This document shows, in pieces, positions 11,901 through 24,270 of a stretch of 64,000 nt of DNA (the first letter of the stretch is position 1; every line of letters starts with the position of its first letter). Source of the stretch: Pristionchus mayeri. Lineage: Eukaryota; Nematoda; Chromadorea; Rhabditida; Neodiplogasteridae. A program made the translations under genes and the position numbers. The notes beneath the pieces were generated by a model. It was not told the origin of the DNA. It saw only the letters and a program-made list of their open reading frames with translations, and searched no databases. The DNA lies in NCBI GenBank assembly GCA_036245805.1, contig BTRK01000006.1, positions 30,942,901-31,006,900 of the forward strand, in the 5' to 3' direction.

Positions 11901-14900
11901 AATGCCACTGTTGGCTGTCCCTAGTCAGAATGCCACTGCTGGCTGTCCCTAGTCAGAATTCCACTGTTAGCTATCCCTAGTCAGAATGCCACTGTTGGCT
12001 GACCCTAGTCAGAATGCCACTGTTGGCTGTCCCTAGACAGAATGCCACTGTTGGCTGTCCCTAGTCAGAATGCCACTGTTGGCTGTCCCTAGTCAGAATG
12101 CCACTGTTGGCTGTCCCTAGTCAGAATGCCACTGTTGGCTGTCCCTAGTCAGAATGCCACTGTTGGCTGTCCCTAGTCAGAATGCCACTGCTGGCTGTCC
12201 CTAGTCAGAATTCCACTGTTAGCTATCCCTAGTCAGAATGCCACTGTTGGCTGACCCTAGTCAGAATGCCACTGTTGGCTGTCCCTAGTCAGAATGCCAC
12301 TGTTGGCTGTCCCTAGTCAGAATGCTACTGTTGGCTGTCCCTAGACAGAATGCCACTGTTGGCTGTCCCTAGTCAGAATGCCACTGTTGGCTGTCCCTAG
12401 TCAGAATGCCACTGTTGGCTGTCCCTAGTCAGATTGCCACTGTTGGATGTCCCTAGTCAGAATGCCACTGTTGGCTGTCCCTAGTCAGATTGCCACTGTT
12501 GGTTGTCCCTAGTCAGAACGCCACTGTTGGTTGTCCCTAGTCAGAATGCCACAGTTGGTTGTCCCTAGTCAGAATGCCACTGTTGGCTGTCCCTAGTCAG
12601 AATGCCACTGTTGGCTGTCCCTAGTCAGAATGCTACAGTTGGCTGTCCCTAGTCAGAATGCCACTGTTGGCTGTCCCTAGTCAGATTGCCACTGTTGGCT
12701 TTCCCTAGTCAGAATGCCACTGTTGGTTGTCCCTAGTCAGAATGCCACTGTTGGCTGTCCCTAGTCAGAATGCCACTGTTGGCTGTCCCTAGTCAGAATG
12801 CCACTTTTGGCTGTCCCTAGTCAGATTGCCACTGTTGGCTGTCCCTAGTCAGAATGCCACTGTTGGTTGTCCCTAGTCAGAATGCTACTGTTGGCTGTCC
12901 CTAGTCAGAATGCTACTGTTGGCTGTCCCTAGTCAGAATGCCACTGTTGGCTGTCCCTAGTCAGAATGCCACTGTTGGCTGTCCCTAGTCAGAATGCCAC
13001 TGTTGGCTGTCCCTAGTCAGATTGCCACTGTTGGCTGTCCCTAGTCAGAATGCCACTGTTGGTTGTCCCTAGTCAGAATGCTACTGTTGGCTGTCCCTAG
13101 TCAGAATGCTACTGTTGGCTGTCCCTAGTCAGGATGCCACTGTTGGCTGTCCCTAGTCAGAATGCCACTGTTGGCTGTCCCTAGTCAGAATGCCACTGTT
13201 GGCTGTCCCTAGTCAGAATGCCACTGTTGGCTGTCCCTAGTCAGAATTCCACTGTTAGCTATCCCTAGTCAGAATGCCACTGTTGGCTGTCCCTAGTCAG
13301 AATGCCACTGTTGGCTGTCCCTAGTCAGAATGTCACTGTTGGCTTTCCCTAGTCAGAATGCCACTGTTGGTTGTCCCTAGTCAGAATGCCACTGTTGGAT
13401 GTCCCTAGTCAGAATGCCACTGTTGGCTGTCTCTAGTCAGATTGCCACTGTTGGTTGTCCCTAGTCAGAATGCCACAGTTGGTTGTCCCTAGTCAGAATG
13501 CTACTGTTGGCTGTCCCTAGTCAGATTGCCACTGTTGGTTGTCCCTAGTCAGAATGCCACTGTTTGCTGTCCCTAGTCAGAATGCTACTGTTGGCTGTCC
13601 CTAGACAGAATGCCACTGTTGGCTGTCCCTAGTCAGAATGCCACTGTTGGCTGTCCCTAGTCAGAATGCCACTGTTGGCTGTCCCGAGTCAGAATGCTAC
13701 TGTTGGCTGTCCCTAGACAGAATGCCACTGTTGGCTGTCCCTAGTCAGAATGCCACTGTTGGCTGTCCCTAGTCAGAATGCCACTGTTGGCTGTCCCTAG
13801 TCAGAATGCCACTGTTGGATGTCCCTAGTCAGAATGCCACTTTTGGCTGTCCCTAGTCAGAATGCCACTGTTGGCTGTCCCTAGTCAGAATGTCACTGTT
13901 GGCTTTCCCTAGTCAGAATTCCACTGTTGGCTGTCCCTAGTCAGAATGCCACTGTTGGCTTTCCCTAGTCAGAATGCCACTGTTGGCTGTCCCTAGTCAG
14001 AATGCCACTGTTAGCTATCCCTAGTCAGAATGCCACTGTTGGCTGACCCTAGTCAGAATGCCACTGTTGGCTGTCCCTAGACAGAATGCCACTGTTGGCT
14101 GTCCCTAGTCAGAATGCCACTGTTGGCTGTCCCTAGTCAGAATGCCACTGTTGGCTGTCCCTAGTCAGAATGCCACTGTTGGCTGTCCCTAGTCAGAATG
14201 CCACTGCTGGCTGTCCCTAGTCAGAATTCCACTGTTAGCTATCCCTAGTCAGAATGCCACTGTTGGCTGACCCTAGTCAGAATGCCACTGTTGGCTGTCC
14301 CTAGTCAGAATGCCACTGTTGGCTGTCCCTAGTCAGAATGCTACTGTTGGCTGTCCCTAGACAGAATGCCACTGTTGGCTGTCCCTAGTCAGAATGCCAC
14401 TGTTGGCTGTCCCTAGTCAGAATGCCACTGTTGGCTGTCCCTAGTCAGATTGCCACTGTTGGCTGTCCCTAGTCAGATTGCCACTGTTGGCTGTCCCTAG
14501 TCAGAATGCCACTGTTGGATGTCCCTAGTCAGAATGCCACTGTTGGATGTCCCTAGTCAGAATGCCACTGTTGGCTGTCGCTAGTCAGAATGCCACTGTT
14601 GGCTGTCCCTAGTCAGATTGCCACTGTTGGTTGTCCCTAGTCAGAACGCCACTGTTGGTTGTCCCTAGTCAGAATGCCACAGTTGGTTGTCCCTAGTCAG
14701 AATGCCACTGTTGGCTGTCCCTAGTCAGAATGCCACTGTTGGCTGTCCCTAGTCAGAATGCTACAGTTGGCTGTCCCTAGTCAGAATGCCACTGTTGGCT
14801 GTCCCTAGTCAGATTGCCACTGTTGGCTTTCCCTAGTCAGAATGCCACTGTTGGTTGTCCCTAGTCAGAATGCCACTGTTGGCTGTCCCTAGTCAGAATG

Positions 14901-16990
14901 CCACTGTTGGCTGTCCCTAGTCAGAATGCCACTTTTGGCTGTCCCTAGTCAGAATGCCACTGTTGGCTGTCCCTAGTCAGAATGCTACTGTTGGCTGTCC
15001 CTAGACAGAATGCCACTGTTGGCTGTCCCTAGTCAGAATGCCACTGTTGGCTGTCCCTAGTCAGAATGCCACTGTTGGCTGTCCCTAGTCAGATTGCCAC
15101 TGTTGGCTGTCCCTAGTCAGATTGCCACTGTTGGCTGTCCCTAGTCAGAATGCCACTGTTGGATGTCCCTAGTCAGAATGCCACTGTTGGATGTCCCTAG
15201 TCAGAATGCCACTGTTGGCTGTCGCTAGTCAGAATGCCACTGTTGGCTGTCCCTAGTCAGATTGCCACTGTTGGTTGTCCCTAGTCAGAACGCCACTGTT
15301 GGTTGTCCCTAGTCAGAATGCCACAGTTGGTTGTCCCTAGTCAGAATGCCACTGTTGGCTGTCCCTAGTCAGAATGCCACTGTTGGCTGTCCCTAGTCAG
15401 AATGCTACAGTTGGCTGTCCCTAGTCAGAATGCCACTGTTGGCTGTCCCTAGTCAGATTGCCACTGTTGGCTTTCCCTAGTCAGAATGCCACTGTTGGTT
15501 GTCCCTAGTCAGAATGCCACTGTTGGCTGTCCCTAGTCAGAATGCCACTGTTGGCTGTCCCTAGTCAGAATGCCACTTTTGGCTGTCCCTAGTCAGATTG
15601 CCACTGTTGGCTGTCCCTAGTCAGAATGCCACTGTTGGTTGTCCCTAGTCAGAATGCTACTGTTGGCTGTCCCTAGTCAGAATGCTACTGTTGGCTGTCC
15701 CTAGTCAGAATGCCACTGTTGGCTGTCCCTAGTCAGAATGCCACTGTTGGCTGTCCCTAGTCAGAATGCCACTGTTGGCTGTCCCTAGTCAGATTGCCAC
15801 TGTTGGCTGTCCCTAGTCAGAATGCCACTGTTGGTTGTCCCTAGTCAGAATGCTACTGTTGGCTGTCCCTAGTCAGAATGCTACTGTTGGCTGTCCCTAG
15901 TCAGGATGCCACTGTTGGCTGTCCCTAGTCAGAATGCCACTGTTGGCTGTCCCTAGTCAGAATGCCACTGTTGGCTGTCCCTAGTCAGAATGCCACTGTT
16001 GGCTGTCCCTAGTCAGAATTCCACTGTTAGCTATCCCTAGTCAGAATGCCACTGTTGGCTGTCCCTAGTCAGAATGCCACTGTTGGCTGTCCCTAGTCAG
16101 AATGTCACTGTTGGCTTTCCCTAGTCAGAATGCCACTGTTGGTTGTCCCTAGTCAGAATGCCACTGTTGGATGTCCCTAGTCAGAATGCCACTGTTGGCT
16201 GTCCCTAGTCAGATTGCCACTGTTGGTTGTCCCTAGTCAGAATGCCACAGTTGGTTGTCCCTAGTCAGAATGCTACTGTTGGCTGTCCCTAGTCAGATTG
16301 CCACTGTTGGTTGTCCCTAGTCAGAATGCCACTGTTGGATGTCCCTAGTCAGAATGCCACTGTTGGCTGTCCCTAGTCAGATTGCCACTGTTGGTTGTCC
16401 CTAGTCAGAATGCCACAGTTGGTTGTCCCTAGTCAGAATGCTACTGTTGGCTGTCCCTAGTCAGATTGCCACTGTTGGTTGTCCCTAGTCAGAATGCCAC
16501 TGTTTGCTGTCCCTAGTCAGAATGCTACTGTTGGCTGTCCCTAGACAGAATGCCACTGTTGGCTGTCCCTAGTCAGAATGCCACTGTTGGCTGTCCCTAG
16601 TCAGAATGCCACTGTTGGCTGTCCCGAGTCAGAATGCTACTGTTGGCTGTCCCTAGACAGAAAGCCACTGTTGGCTGTCCCTAGTCAGAATGCCACTGTT
16701 GGCTGTCCCTAGTCAGAATGCCACTGTTGGCTGTCCCTAGTCAGAATGCCACTGTTGGATGTCCCTAGTCAGAATGCCACTTTTGGCTGTCCCTAGTCAG
16801 AATGCCACTGTTGGCTGTCCCTAGTCAGAATGTCACTGTTGGCTTTCCCTAGTCAGAATTCCACTGTTGGCTGTCCCTAGTCAGAATGCCACTGTTGGCT
16901 TCCCCTAGTCAGAATGCCACTGTTGGCTGTCCCTAGTCAGAATGCCACTGTTGGCTGTCCCTAGTCAGAATGCCACTGTTGGCTGTCCCT
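11900..16990 (+). repeat. HOR domain D (source or partner of the 6,216-bp spaced duplication)
   Basis: Rare variants define the structure. The marker aacgcc occurs at 12517, 14645 and 15289, aggatgcc at monomer starts 13133 and 15905, and gtcccgag at 13681 and 16621. The stretch from aggatgcc to gtcccgag is 548 bp in the first copy and 716 bp in the second; the extra 168 bp is exactly 6 monomers. The domain B cassette (ctgctggctg, ttagctat, ggctgacc) recurs here at 11929 and 12181, so this domain mixes older cassettes with new variants. No gene is present. Confidence 0.85.
16157..16492 (+). repeat. Local 6-monomer (168-bp) tandem duplication
   Basis: A six-monomer stretch that begins with a ggatg monomer at 16157 starts again with the same variant order at 16325 (consensus, cagattgcc with ggttg, ccacag with ggttg, gctac, cagattgcc with ggttg). 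The related copies near 13,390 and 19,605 have the stretch only once. This duplication accounts for the 168-bp length difference between the copies. Confidence 0.85.
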
Positions 16991-18960
16991 AGTCAGAATG
17001 CCACTGTTGGCTGTTCCTAGTCAGAATTCCACTGTTGGCTGTCCCTAGTCAGAATGCCACTGTTGGCTGTCCCTAGTCAGAATGCCACAGTTGGCTGTCC
17101 CTAGTCAGATTGCCACTGTTGGCTGTCCCTAGTCAGAATGCCACTGTTGGCTGTCCCTAGTCAGAATGCCACTGTTGGATGTCCCTAGTCAGAGTGCCAC
17201 TGTTGGCTGTCCCTAGTCAGAATGCCACTGTTGGCTGTCCCTAGTCAGAATTCCACTGTTAGCTATCCCTAGTCAGAATGCCACTGTTGGCTGTCCCTAG
17301 TCAGAATGCCACTGTTGGCTGTTCCTAGTCAGAATTCCACTGTTGGCTGTCCCTAGTCAGAATGCCACTGTTGGCTGTCCCTAGACAGAATGCCACTGTT
17401 GGCTGTCCCTAGTCAGAATGCCACTGTTTGCTGTCCCTAGTCAGAATGCTACTGTTGGCTGTCCCTAGACAGAATGCCACTGTTGGCTGTCCCTAGTCAG
17501 AATGCCACTGTTGGCTGTCCCTAGTCAGAATTCCACTGTTAGCTATCCCTAGTCAGAATGCCACTGTTGGCTGTCCCTAGTCAGAATGCCACTGTTGGCT
17601 GTCCCTAGTCAGAATGCCACTGTTGGCTGTCCCTAGTCAGAATGCCACTGTTGGCTGTCCCTAGTCAGAATGCCACTGTTGGCTGTCCCTAGTCAGAATG
17701 CCACTGTTGGCTGTTCCTAGTCAGAATTCCACTGTTGGCTGTCCCTAGTCAGAATGCCACTGTTGGCTGTCCCTAGTCAGAATGCCACAGTTGGCTGTCC
17801 CTAGTCAGATTGCCACTGTTGGCTGTCCCTAGTCAGAATGCCACTGTTGGCTGTCCCTAGTCAGAATGCCACTGTTGGATGTCCCTAGTCAGAGTGCCAC
17901 TGTTGGCTGTCCCTAGTCAGAATGCCACTGTTGGCTGTCCCTAGTCAGAATTCCACTGTTAGCTATCCCTAGTCAGAATGCCACTGTTGGCTGTCCCTAG
18001 TCAGAATGCCACTGTTGGCTGTCCCTAGTCAGAATGTCACTGTTGGCTGTCCCTAGTCAGATTGCCACTGTTGGCTGTCCCTAGTCAGAATGCCACTGTT
18101 GGATGTCCCTAGTCAGAATGCCACTTTTGGCTGTCCCTAGTCAGATTGCCACTGTTGGCTGTCCCTAGTCAGAATGTCACTGTTGGCTTTCCCTAGTCAG
18201 AATTCCACTGTTGGCTGTCCCTAGTCAGAATGCCACTGTTGGCTTTCCCTAGTCAGAATGCCACTGTTGGCTGTCCCTAGTCAGAATGCCACTGTTGGCT
18301 GTCCCTAGTCAGAATGCCACTGTTGGCTGTCCCTAGTCAGAATGCCACTGTTGGCTGTTCCTAGTCAGAATTCCACTGTTGGCTGTCCCTAGTCAGAATG
18401 CCACTGTTGGCTGTCCCTAGACAGAATGCCACTGTTGGCTGTCCCTAGTCAGAATGCCACTGTTTGCTGTCCCTAGTCAGAATGCTACTGTTGGCTGTCC
18501 CTAGACAGAATGCCACTGTTGGCTGTCCCTAGTCAGAATGCCACTGTTGGCTGTCCCTAGTCAGAATGCCACTGTTGGCTGTCCCTAGTCAGAATGCCAC
18601 TGTTGGCTGTCCCTAGTCAGAATGCCACTGTTGGATGTCCCTAGTCAGAATGCCACTGTTGGCTGTCCCTAGTCAGAATGCCACTGTTGGATGTCCCTAG
18701 TCAGAATGCCACTTTTGGCTGTCCCTAGTCAGATTGCCACTGTTGGCTGTCCCTAGTCAGAATGTCACTGTTGGCTTTCCCTAGTCAGAATTCTACTGTT
18801 GGCTGTCCCTAGTCAGAATGCCACTGTTGGCTTTCCCTAGTCAGAATGCCACTGTTGGCTGTCCCTAGTCAGAATGCCACTGTTGGCTTTCCCTAGTCAG
18901 AATGCCACTGTTGGTTGTCCCTAGTCAGAATGCCACTGTTGGCTGTCCCTAGTCAGAATG
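16990..18960 (+). repeat. HOR domain E (25-monomer, 700-bp repeat)
   Basis: The variant ggctgttcctag followed by aattcc starts at 16997 and 17697, and agagtgcc starts at 17193 and 17893; both pairs are 700 bp (25 monomers) apart with the same order between them. This is the first domain where the ggctgttcctag plus aattcc pair becomes common; it then dominates much of the array to 55 kb. Monomers with aattctac also first appear here, near 18,790. No gene is present. Confidence 0.82.
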
Positions 18961-21140
18961 CCACTGTTGGCTGTCCCTAGTCAGAATGCCACTGTTGGCT
19001 GTCCCTAGTCAGAATGCCACTTTTGGCTGTCCCTAGTCAGATTGCCACTGTTGGCTGTCCCTAGTCAGAATGCCACTGTTGGTTGTCCCTAGTCAGAATG
19101 CTACTGTTGGCTGTCCCTAGTCAGAATGCTACTGTTGGCTGTCCCTAGTCAGAATGCCACTGTTGGCTGTCCCTAGTCAGAATGCCACTGTTGGCTGTCC
19201 CTAGTCAGAATGCCACTGTTGGCTGTCCCTAGTCAGATTGCCACTGTTGGCTGTCCCTAGTCAGAATGCCACTGTTGGTTGTCCCTAGTCAGAATGCTAC
19301 TGTTGGCTGTCCCTAGTCAGAATGCTACTGTTGGCTGTCCCTAGTCAGGATGCCACTGTTGGCTGTCCCTAGTCAGAATGCCACTGTTGGCTGTCCCTAG
19401 TCAGAATGCCACTGTTGGCTGTCCCTAGTCAGAATGCCACTGTTGGCTGTCCCTAGTCAGAATTCCACTGTTAGCTATCCCTAGTCAGAATGCCACTGTT
19501 GGCTGTCCCTAGTCAGAATGCCACTGTTGGCTGTCCCTAGTCAGAATGTCACTGTTGGCTTTCCCTAGTCAGAATGCCACTGTTGGTTGTCCCTAGTCAG
19601 AATGCCACTGTTGGATGTCCCTAGTCAGAATGCCACTGTTGGCTGTCCCTAGTCAGATTGCCACTGTTGGTTGTCCCTAGTCAGAATGCCACAGTTGGTT
19701 GTCCCTAGTCAGAATGCTACTGTTGGCTGTCCCTAGTCAGATTGCCACTGTTGGTTGTCCCTAGTCAGAATGCCACTGTTTGCTGTCCCTAGTCAGAATG
19801 CTACTGTTGGCTGTCCCTAGACAGAATGCCACTGTTGGCTGTCCCTAGTCAGAATGCCACTGTTGGCTGTCCCTAGTCAGAATGCCACTGTTGGCTGTCC
19901 CGAGTCAGAATGCTACTGTTGGCTGTCCCTAGACAGAATGCCACTGTTGGCTGTCCCTAGTCAGAATGCCACTGTTGGCTGTCCCTAGTCAGAATGCCAC
20001 TGTTGGCTGTCCCTAGTCAGAATGCCACTGTTGGATGTCCCTAGTCAGAATGCCACTTTTGGCTGTCCCTAGTCAGAATGCCACTGTTGGCTGTCCCTAG
20101 TCAGAATGTCACTGTTGGCTTTCCCTAGTCAGAATTCCACTGTTGGCTGTCCCTAGTCAGAATGCCACTGTTGGCTTTCCCTAGTCAGAATGCCACTGTT
20201 GGCTGTCCCTAGTCAGAATGCCACTGTTAGCTATCCCTAGTCAGAATGCCACTGTTGGCTGACCCTAGTCAGAATGCCACTGTTGGCTGTCCCTAGACAG
20301 AATGCCACTGTTGGCTGTCCCTAGTCAGAATGCCACTGTTGGCTGTCCCTAGTCAGAATGCCACTGTTGGCTGTCCCTAGTCAGAATGCCACTGTTGGCT
20401 GTCCCTAGTCAGAATGCCACTGCTGGCTGTCCCTAGTCAGAATTCCACTGTTAGCTATCCCTCGTCAGAATGCCACTGTTGGCTGACCCTAGTCAGAATG
20501 CCACTGTTGGCTGTCCCTAGTCAGAATGCCACTGTTGGCTGTCCCTAGTCAGAATGCTACTGTTGGCTGTCCCTAGACAGAATGCCACTGTTGGCTGTCC
20601 CTAGTCAGAATGCCACTGTTGGCTGTCCCTAGTCAGAATGCCACTGTTGGCTGTCCCTAGTCAGATTGCCACTGTTGGCTGTCCCTAGTCAGATTGCCAC
20701 TGTTGGCTGTCCCTAGTCAGAATGCCACTGTTGGATGTCCCTAGTCAGAATGCCACTGTTGGATGTCCCTAGTCAGAATGCCACTGTTGGCTGTCGCTAG
20801 TCAGAATGCCACTGTTGGCTGTCCCTAGTCAGATTGCCACTGTTGGTTGTCCCTAGTCAGAACGCCACTGTTGGTTGTCCCTAGTCAGAATGCCACAGTT
20901 GGTTGTCCCTAGTCAGAATGCCACTGTTGGCTGTCCCTAGTCAGAATGCCACTGTTGGCTGTCCCTAGTCAGAATGCTACAGTTGGCTGTCCCTAGTCAG
21001 AATGCCACTGTTGGCTGTCCCTAGTCAGATTGCCACTGTTGGCTTTCCCTAGTCAGAATGCCACTGTTGGTTGTCCCTAGTCAGAATGCCACTGTTGGCT
21101 GTCCCTAGTCAGAATGCCACTGTTGGCTGTCCCTAGTCAG
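18957..21140 (+). repeat. Second copy of a 2.2-kb block from domain D
   Basis: Variants here match those at about 12,741-14,924 at a constant distance of 6,216 bp (222 monomers): aggatgcc at 19349 against 13133, gtcccgag at 19897 against 13681, aacgcc at 20861 against 14645, and the cagattgcc/ggctttcc monomer at 21029 against 14813. On the left the match fails at the monomer at 18929 (ggctg against ggttg), and on the right near 21141 (ggctgttcc against acttttgg). One private change is ctcgtcag at about 20,462. Confidence 0.88.
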
Positions 21141-24100
21141 AATGCCACTGTTGGCTGTTCCTAGTCAGAATTCCACTGTTGGCTGTCCCTAGTCAGAATG
21201 CCACTGTTGGCTGTCCCTAGTCAGAATTCCACTGTTGGCTGTCCCTAGTCAGAATGTCACTGTTGGCTTTCCCTAGTCAGAATGCCACAGTTGGCTGTCC
21301 CTAATCAGATTGCCACTGTTGGCTGTCCCTAGTCAGAATGCCACTGTTGGTTGTCCCTAGTCAGAATGCCACTGTTGGATGTCCCTAGTCAGAATGCCAC
21401 TGTTGGCCGTCCCTAGTCAGATTGCCACTGTTGGTTGTCCCTAGTCAGAATGCCACAGTTGGTTGTCCCTAGTCAGAATGCTACTGTTGGCTGTCCCTAG
21501 TCAGATTGCCACTGTTGGTTGTCCCTAGTCAGAATGCCACTCTTTGCTGTCCCTAGTCAGAATGCTACTGTTGGCTGTCCCTAGACAGAATGCCACTGTT
21601 GGCTGTCCCTAGTCAGAATGCCACTGTTGGCTGTCCCTAGTCAGAATGCCACTGTTTGCTGTCCCTAGTCAGAATGCTACTGTTGGCTGTCCCTAGACAG
21701 AATGCCACTGTTGGCTGTCCCTAGTCAGAATGCCACTGTTGGCTGTCCCTAGTCAGAATGCCACTGTTTGCTGTCCCTAGTCAGAATGCTACTGTTGGCT
21801 GTCCCTAGACAGAATGCCACTGTTGGCTGTCCCTAGTCAGAATGCCGCTGTTGGCTGTCCCTAGTCAGAATGCCACTGTTGGCTGTCCCTAGTCAGAATG
21901 CCACTGTTGGATGTCCCTAGTCAGAATGCCACTTTTGGCTGTCCCTAGTCAGATTGCCACTGTTGGCTGTCCCTAGTCAGAATGTCACTGTTGGCTTTCC
22001 CTAGTCAGAATTCCACTGTTGGCTGTCCTTAGTCAGAATGCCACTGTTGGCTTTCCCTAGTCAGAATGCCACTGTTGGCTGTCCCTAGTCAGAATGCCAC
22101 TGTTGGCTGTCCCTAGTCAGAATGCCACTGTTGGCTGTTCCTAGTCAGAATTCCACTGTTGGCTGTCCCTAGTCAGAATGCCACTGTTGGCTGTCCCTAG
22201 TCAGAATTCCACTGTTGGCTGTCCCTAGTCAGAATGTCACTGTTGGCTTTCCCTAGTCAGAATGCCACAGTTGGCTGTCCCTAGTCAGATTGCCACTGTT
22301 GGCTGTCCCTAGTCAGAATGCCACTGTTGGCTGTCCCTAGTCAGAATGCCACTGTTGGCTGTCCCTAGTCAGAATGCCACTGTTGGCTGTCCCTAGTCAG
22401 AATGCCACTGTTGGCTGTCCCTAGTCAGAATGCCACTGTTGGTTGTCCCTAGTCAGAATGCCACTGTTGGATGTCCCTAGTCAGAATGCCACTGTTGGCC
22501 GTCCCTAGTCAGATTGCCACTGTTGGTTGTCCCTAGTCAGAATGCCACAGTTGGTTGTCCCTAGTCAGAATGCTACTGTTGGCTGTCCCTAGTCAGATTG
22601 CCACTGTTGGTTGTCCCTAGTCAGAATGCCACTCTTTGCTGTCCCTAGTCAGAATGCTACTGTTGGCTGTCCCTAGACAGAATGCCACTGTTGGCTGTCC
22701 CTAGTCAGAATGCCACTGTTGGCTGTCCCTAGTCAGAATGCCACTGTTTGCTGTCCCTAGTCAGAATGCTACTGTTGGCTGTCCCTAGACAGAATGCCAC
22801 TGTTGGCTGTCCCTAGTCAGAATGCCGCTGTTGGCTGTCCCTAGTCAGAATGCCACTGTTGGCTGTCCCTAGTCAGAATGCCACTGTTGGATGTCCCTAG
22901 TCAGAATGCCACTTTTGGCTGTCCCTAGTCAGATTGCCACTGTTGGCTGTCCCTAGTCAGAATGTCACTGTTGGCTTTCCCTAGTCAGAATTCCACTGTT
23001 GGCTGTCCCTAGTCAGAATGCCACTGTTGGCTTTCCCTAGTCAGAATGCCACTGTTGGCTGTCCCTAGTCAGAATGCCACTGTTGGCTGTCCCTAGTCAG
23101 AATGCCACTGTTGGCTGTTCCTAGTCAGAATTCCACTGTTGGCTGTCCCTAGTCAGAATGCCACTGTTGGCTGTCCCTAGACAGAATGCCACTGTTGGCT
23201 GTCCCTAGTCAGAATGCCACTGTTGGCTGTCCCTAGTCAGAATGCCACTGTTTGCTGTCCCTAGTCAGAATGCTACTGTTGGCTGTCCCTAGACAGAATG
23301 CCACTGTTGGCTGTCCCTAGTCAGAATGCCACTGTTGGCTGTCCCTAGTCAGAATGCCACTGTTGGCTGTCCCTAGTCAGAATGCCACTGTTGGATGTCC
23401 CTAGTCAGAATGCCACTTTTGGCTGTCCCTAGTCAGATTGCCACTGTTGGCTGTCCCTAGTCAGAATGTCACTGTTGGCTTTCCCTAGTCAGAATTCTAC
23501 TGTTGGCTCTCCCTAGTCAGAATGCCACTGTTGGCTTTCCCTAGTCAGAATGCCACTGTTGGCTTTCCCTAGTCAGAATGCCACTGTTGGCTGTCCCTAG
23601 TCAGAATGCCACTGTTGGCTGTCCCTAGTCAGAATGCCACTGTTGGCTGTCCCTAGTCAGAATGCCACTGTTGGCTGTTCCTAGTCAGAATTCCACTGTT
23701 GGCTGTCCCTAGTCAGAATGCCACTGTTGGCTGTCCCTAGTCAGAATGCCACAGTTGGCTGTCCCTAGTCTGATTGCCACTGTTGGCTGTCCCTAGTCAG
23801 AGTGCCACTGTTGGCTGTCCCTAGTCAGAATGCCACTGTTGGCTGTCCCTAGTCAGAGTGCCACTGTTGGCTGTCCCTAGTCAGAATGCCACTGTTGGCT
23901 GTCCCTAGTCAGAATGCCACTGTTGGCTGTCCCTAGTCAGAATGCCACTGTTGGCTGTCCCTAGTCAGAATGTCACTGTTGGCTGTCCCTAGTCAGAATT
24001 CCACTGTTGGCTGTCCCTAGTCAGAATGCCACTGTTGGCTTTCCCTAGTCAGAATGCCACTGTTGGCTGTCCCTAGTCAGAATGCCACTGTTGGCTGTCC

Positions 24101-24270
24101 CTAGTCAGAATGCCACTGTTGGCTGTCCCTAGTCAGAATGCCACTGTTGGCTGTTCCTAGTCAGAATTCCACTGTTGGCTGTCCCTAGTCAGAATGCCAC
24201 TGTTGGCTGTCCCTAGACAGAATGCCACTGTTGGCTGTCCCTAGTCAGAATGCCACTGTTGGCTGTCCCT
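21140..24270 (+). repeat. HOR domain F (39-monomer, 1,092-bp repeat)
   Basis: The rare variants ggccgtcc (monomer starts 21393 and 22485) and actctttgc (21533 and 22625) are each 1,092 bp apart. The marker aatgccgctg lies at 21841 and 22821, only 980 bp apart, because the first copy carries an extra four monomers (a repeated tgtttgc, gctac/gacag, consensus, consensus group near 21,645-21,870). A related block appears at about 46,700-47,900. No gene is present. Confidence 0.83.
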
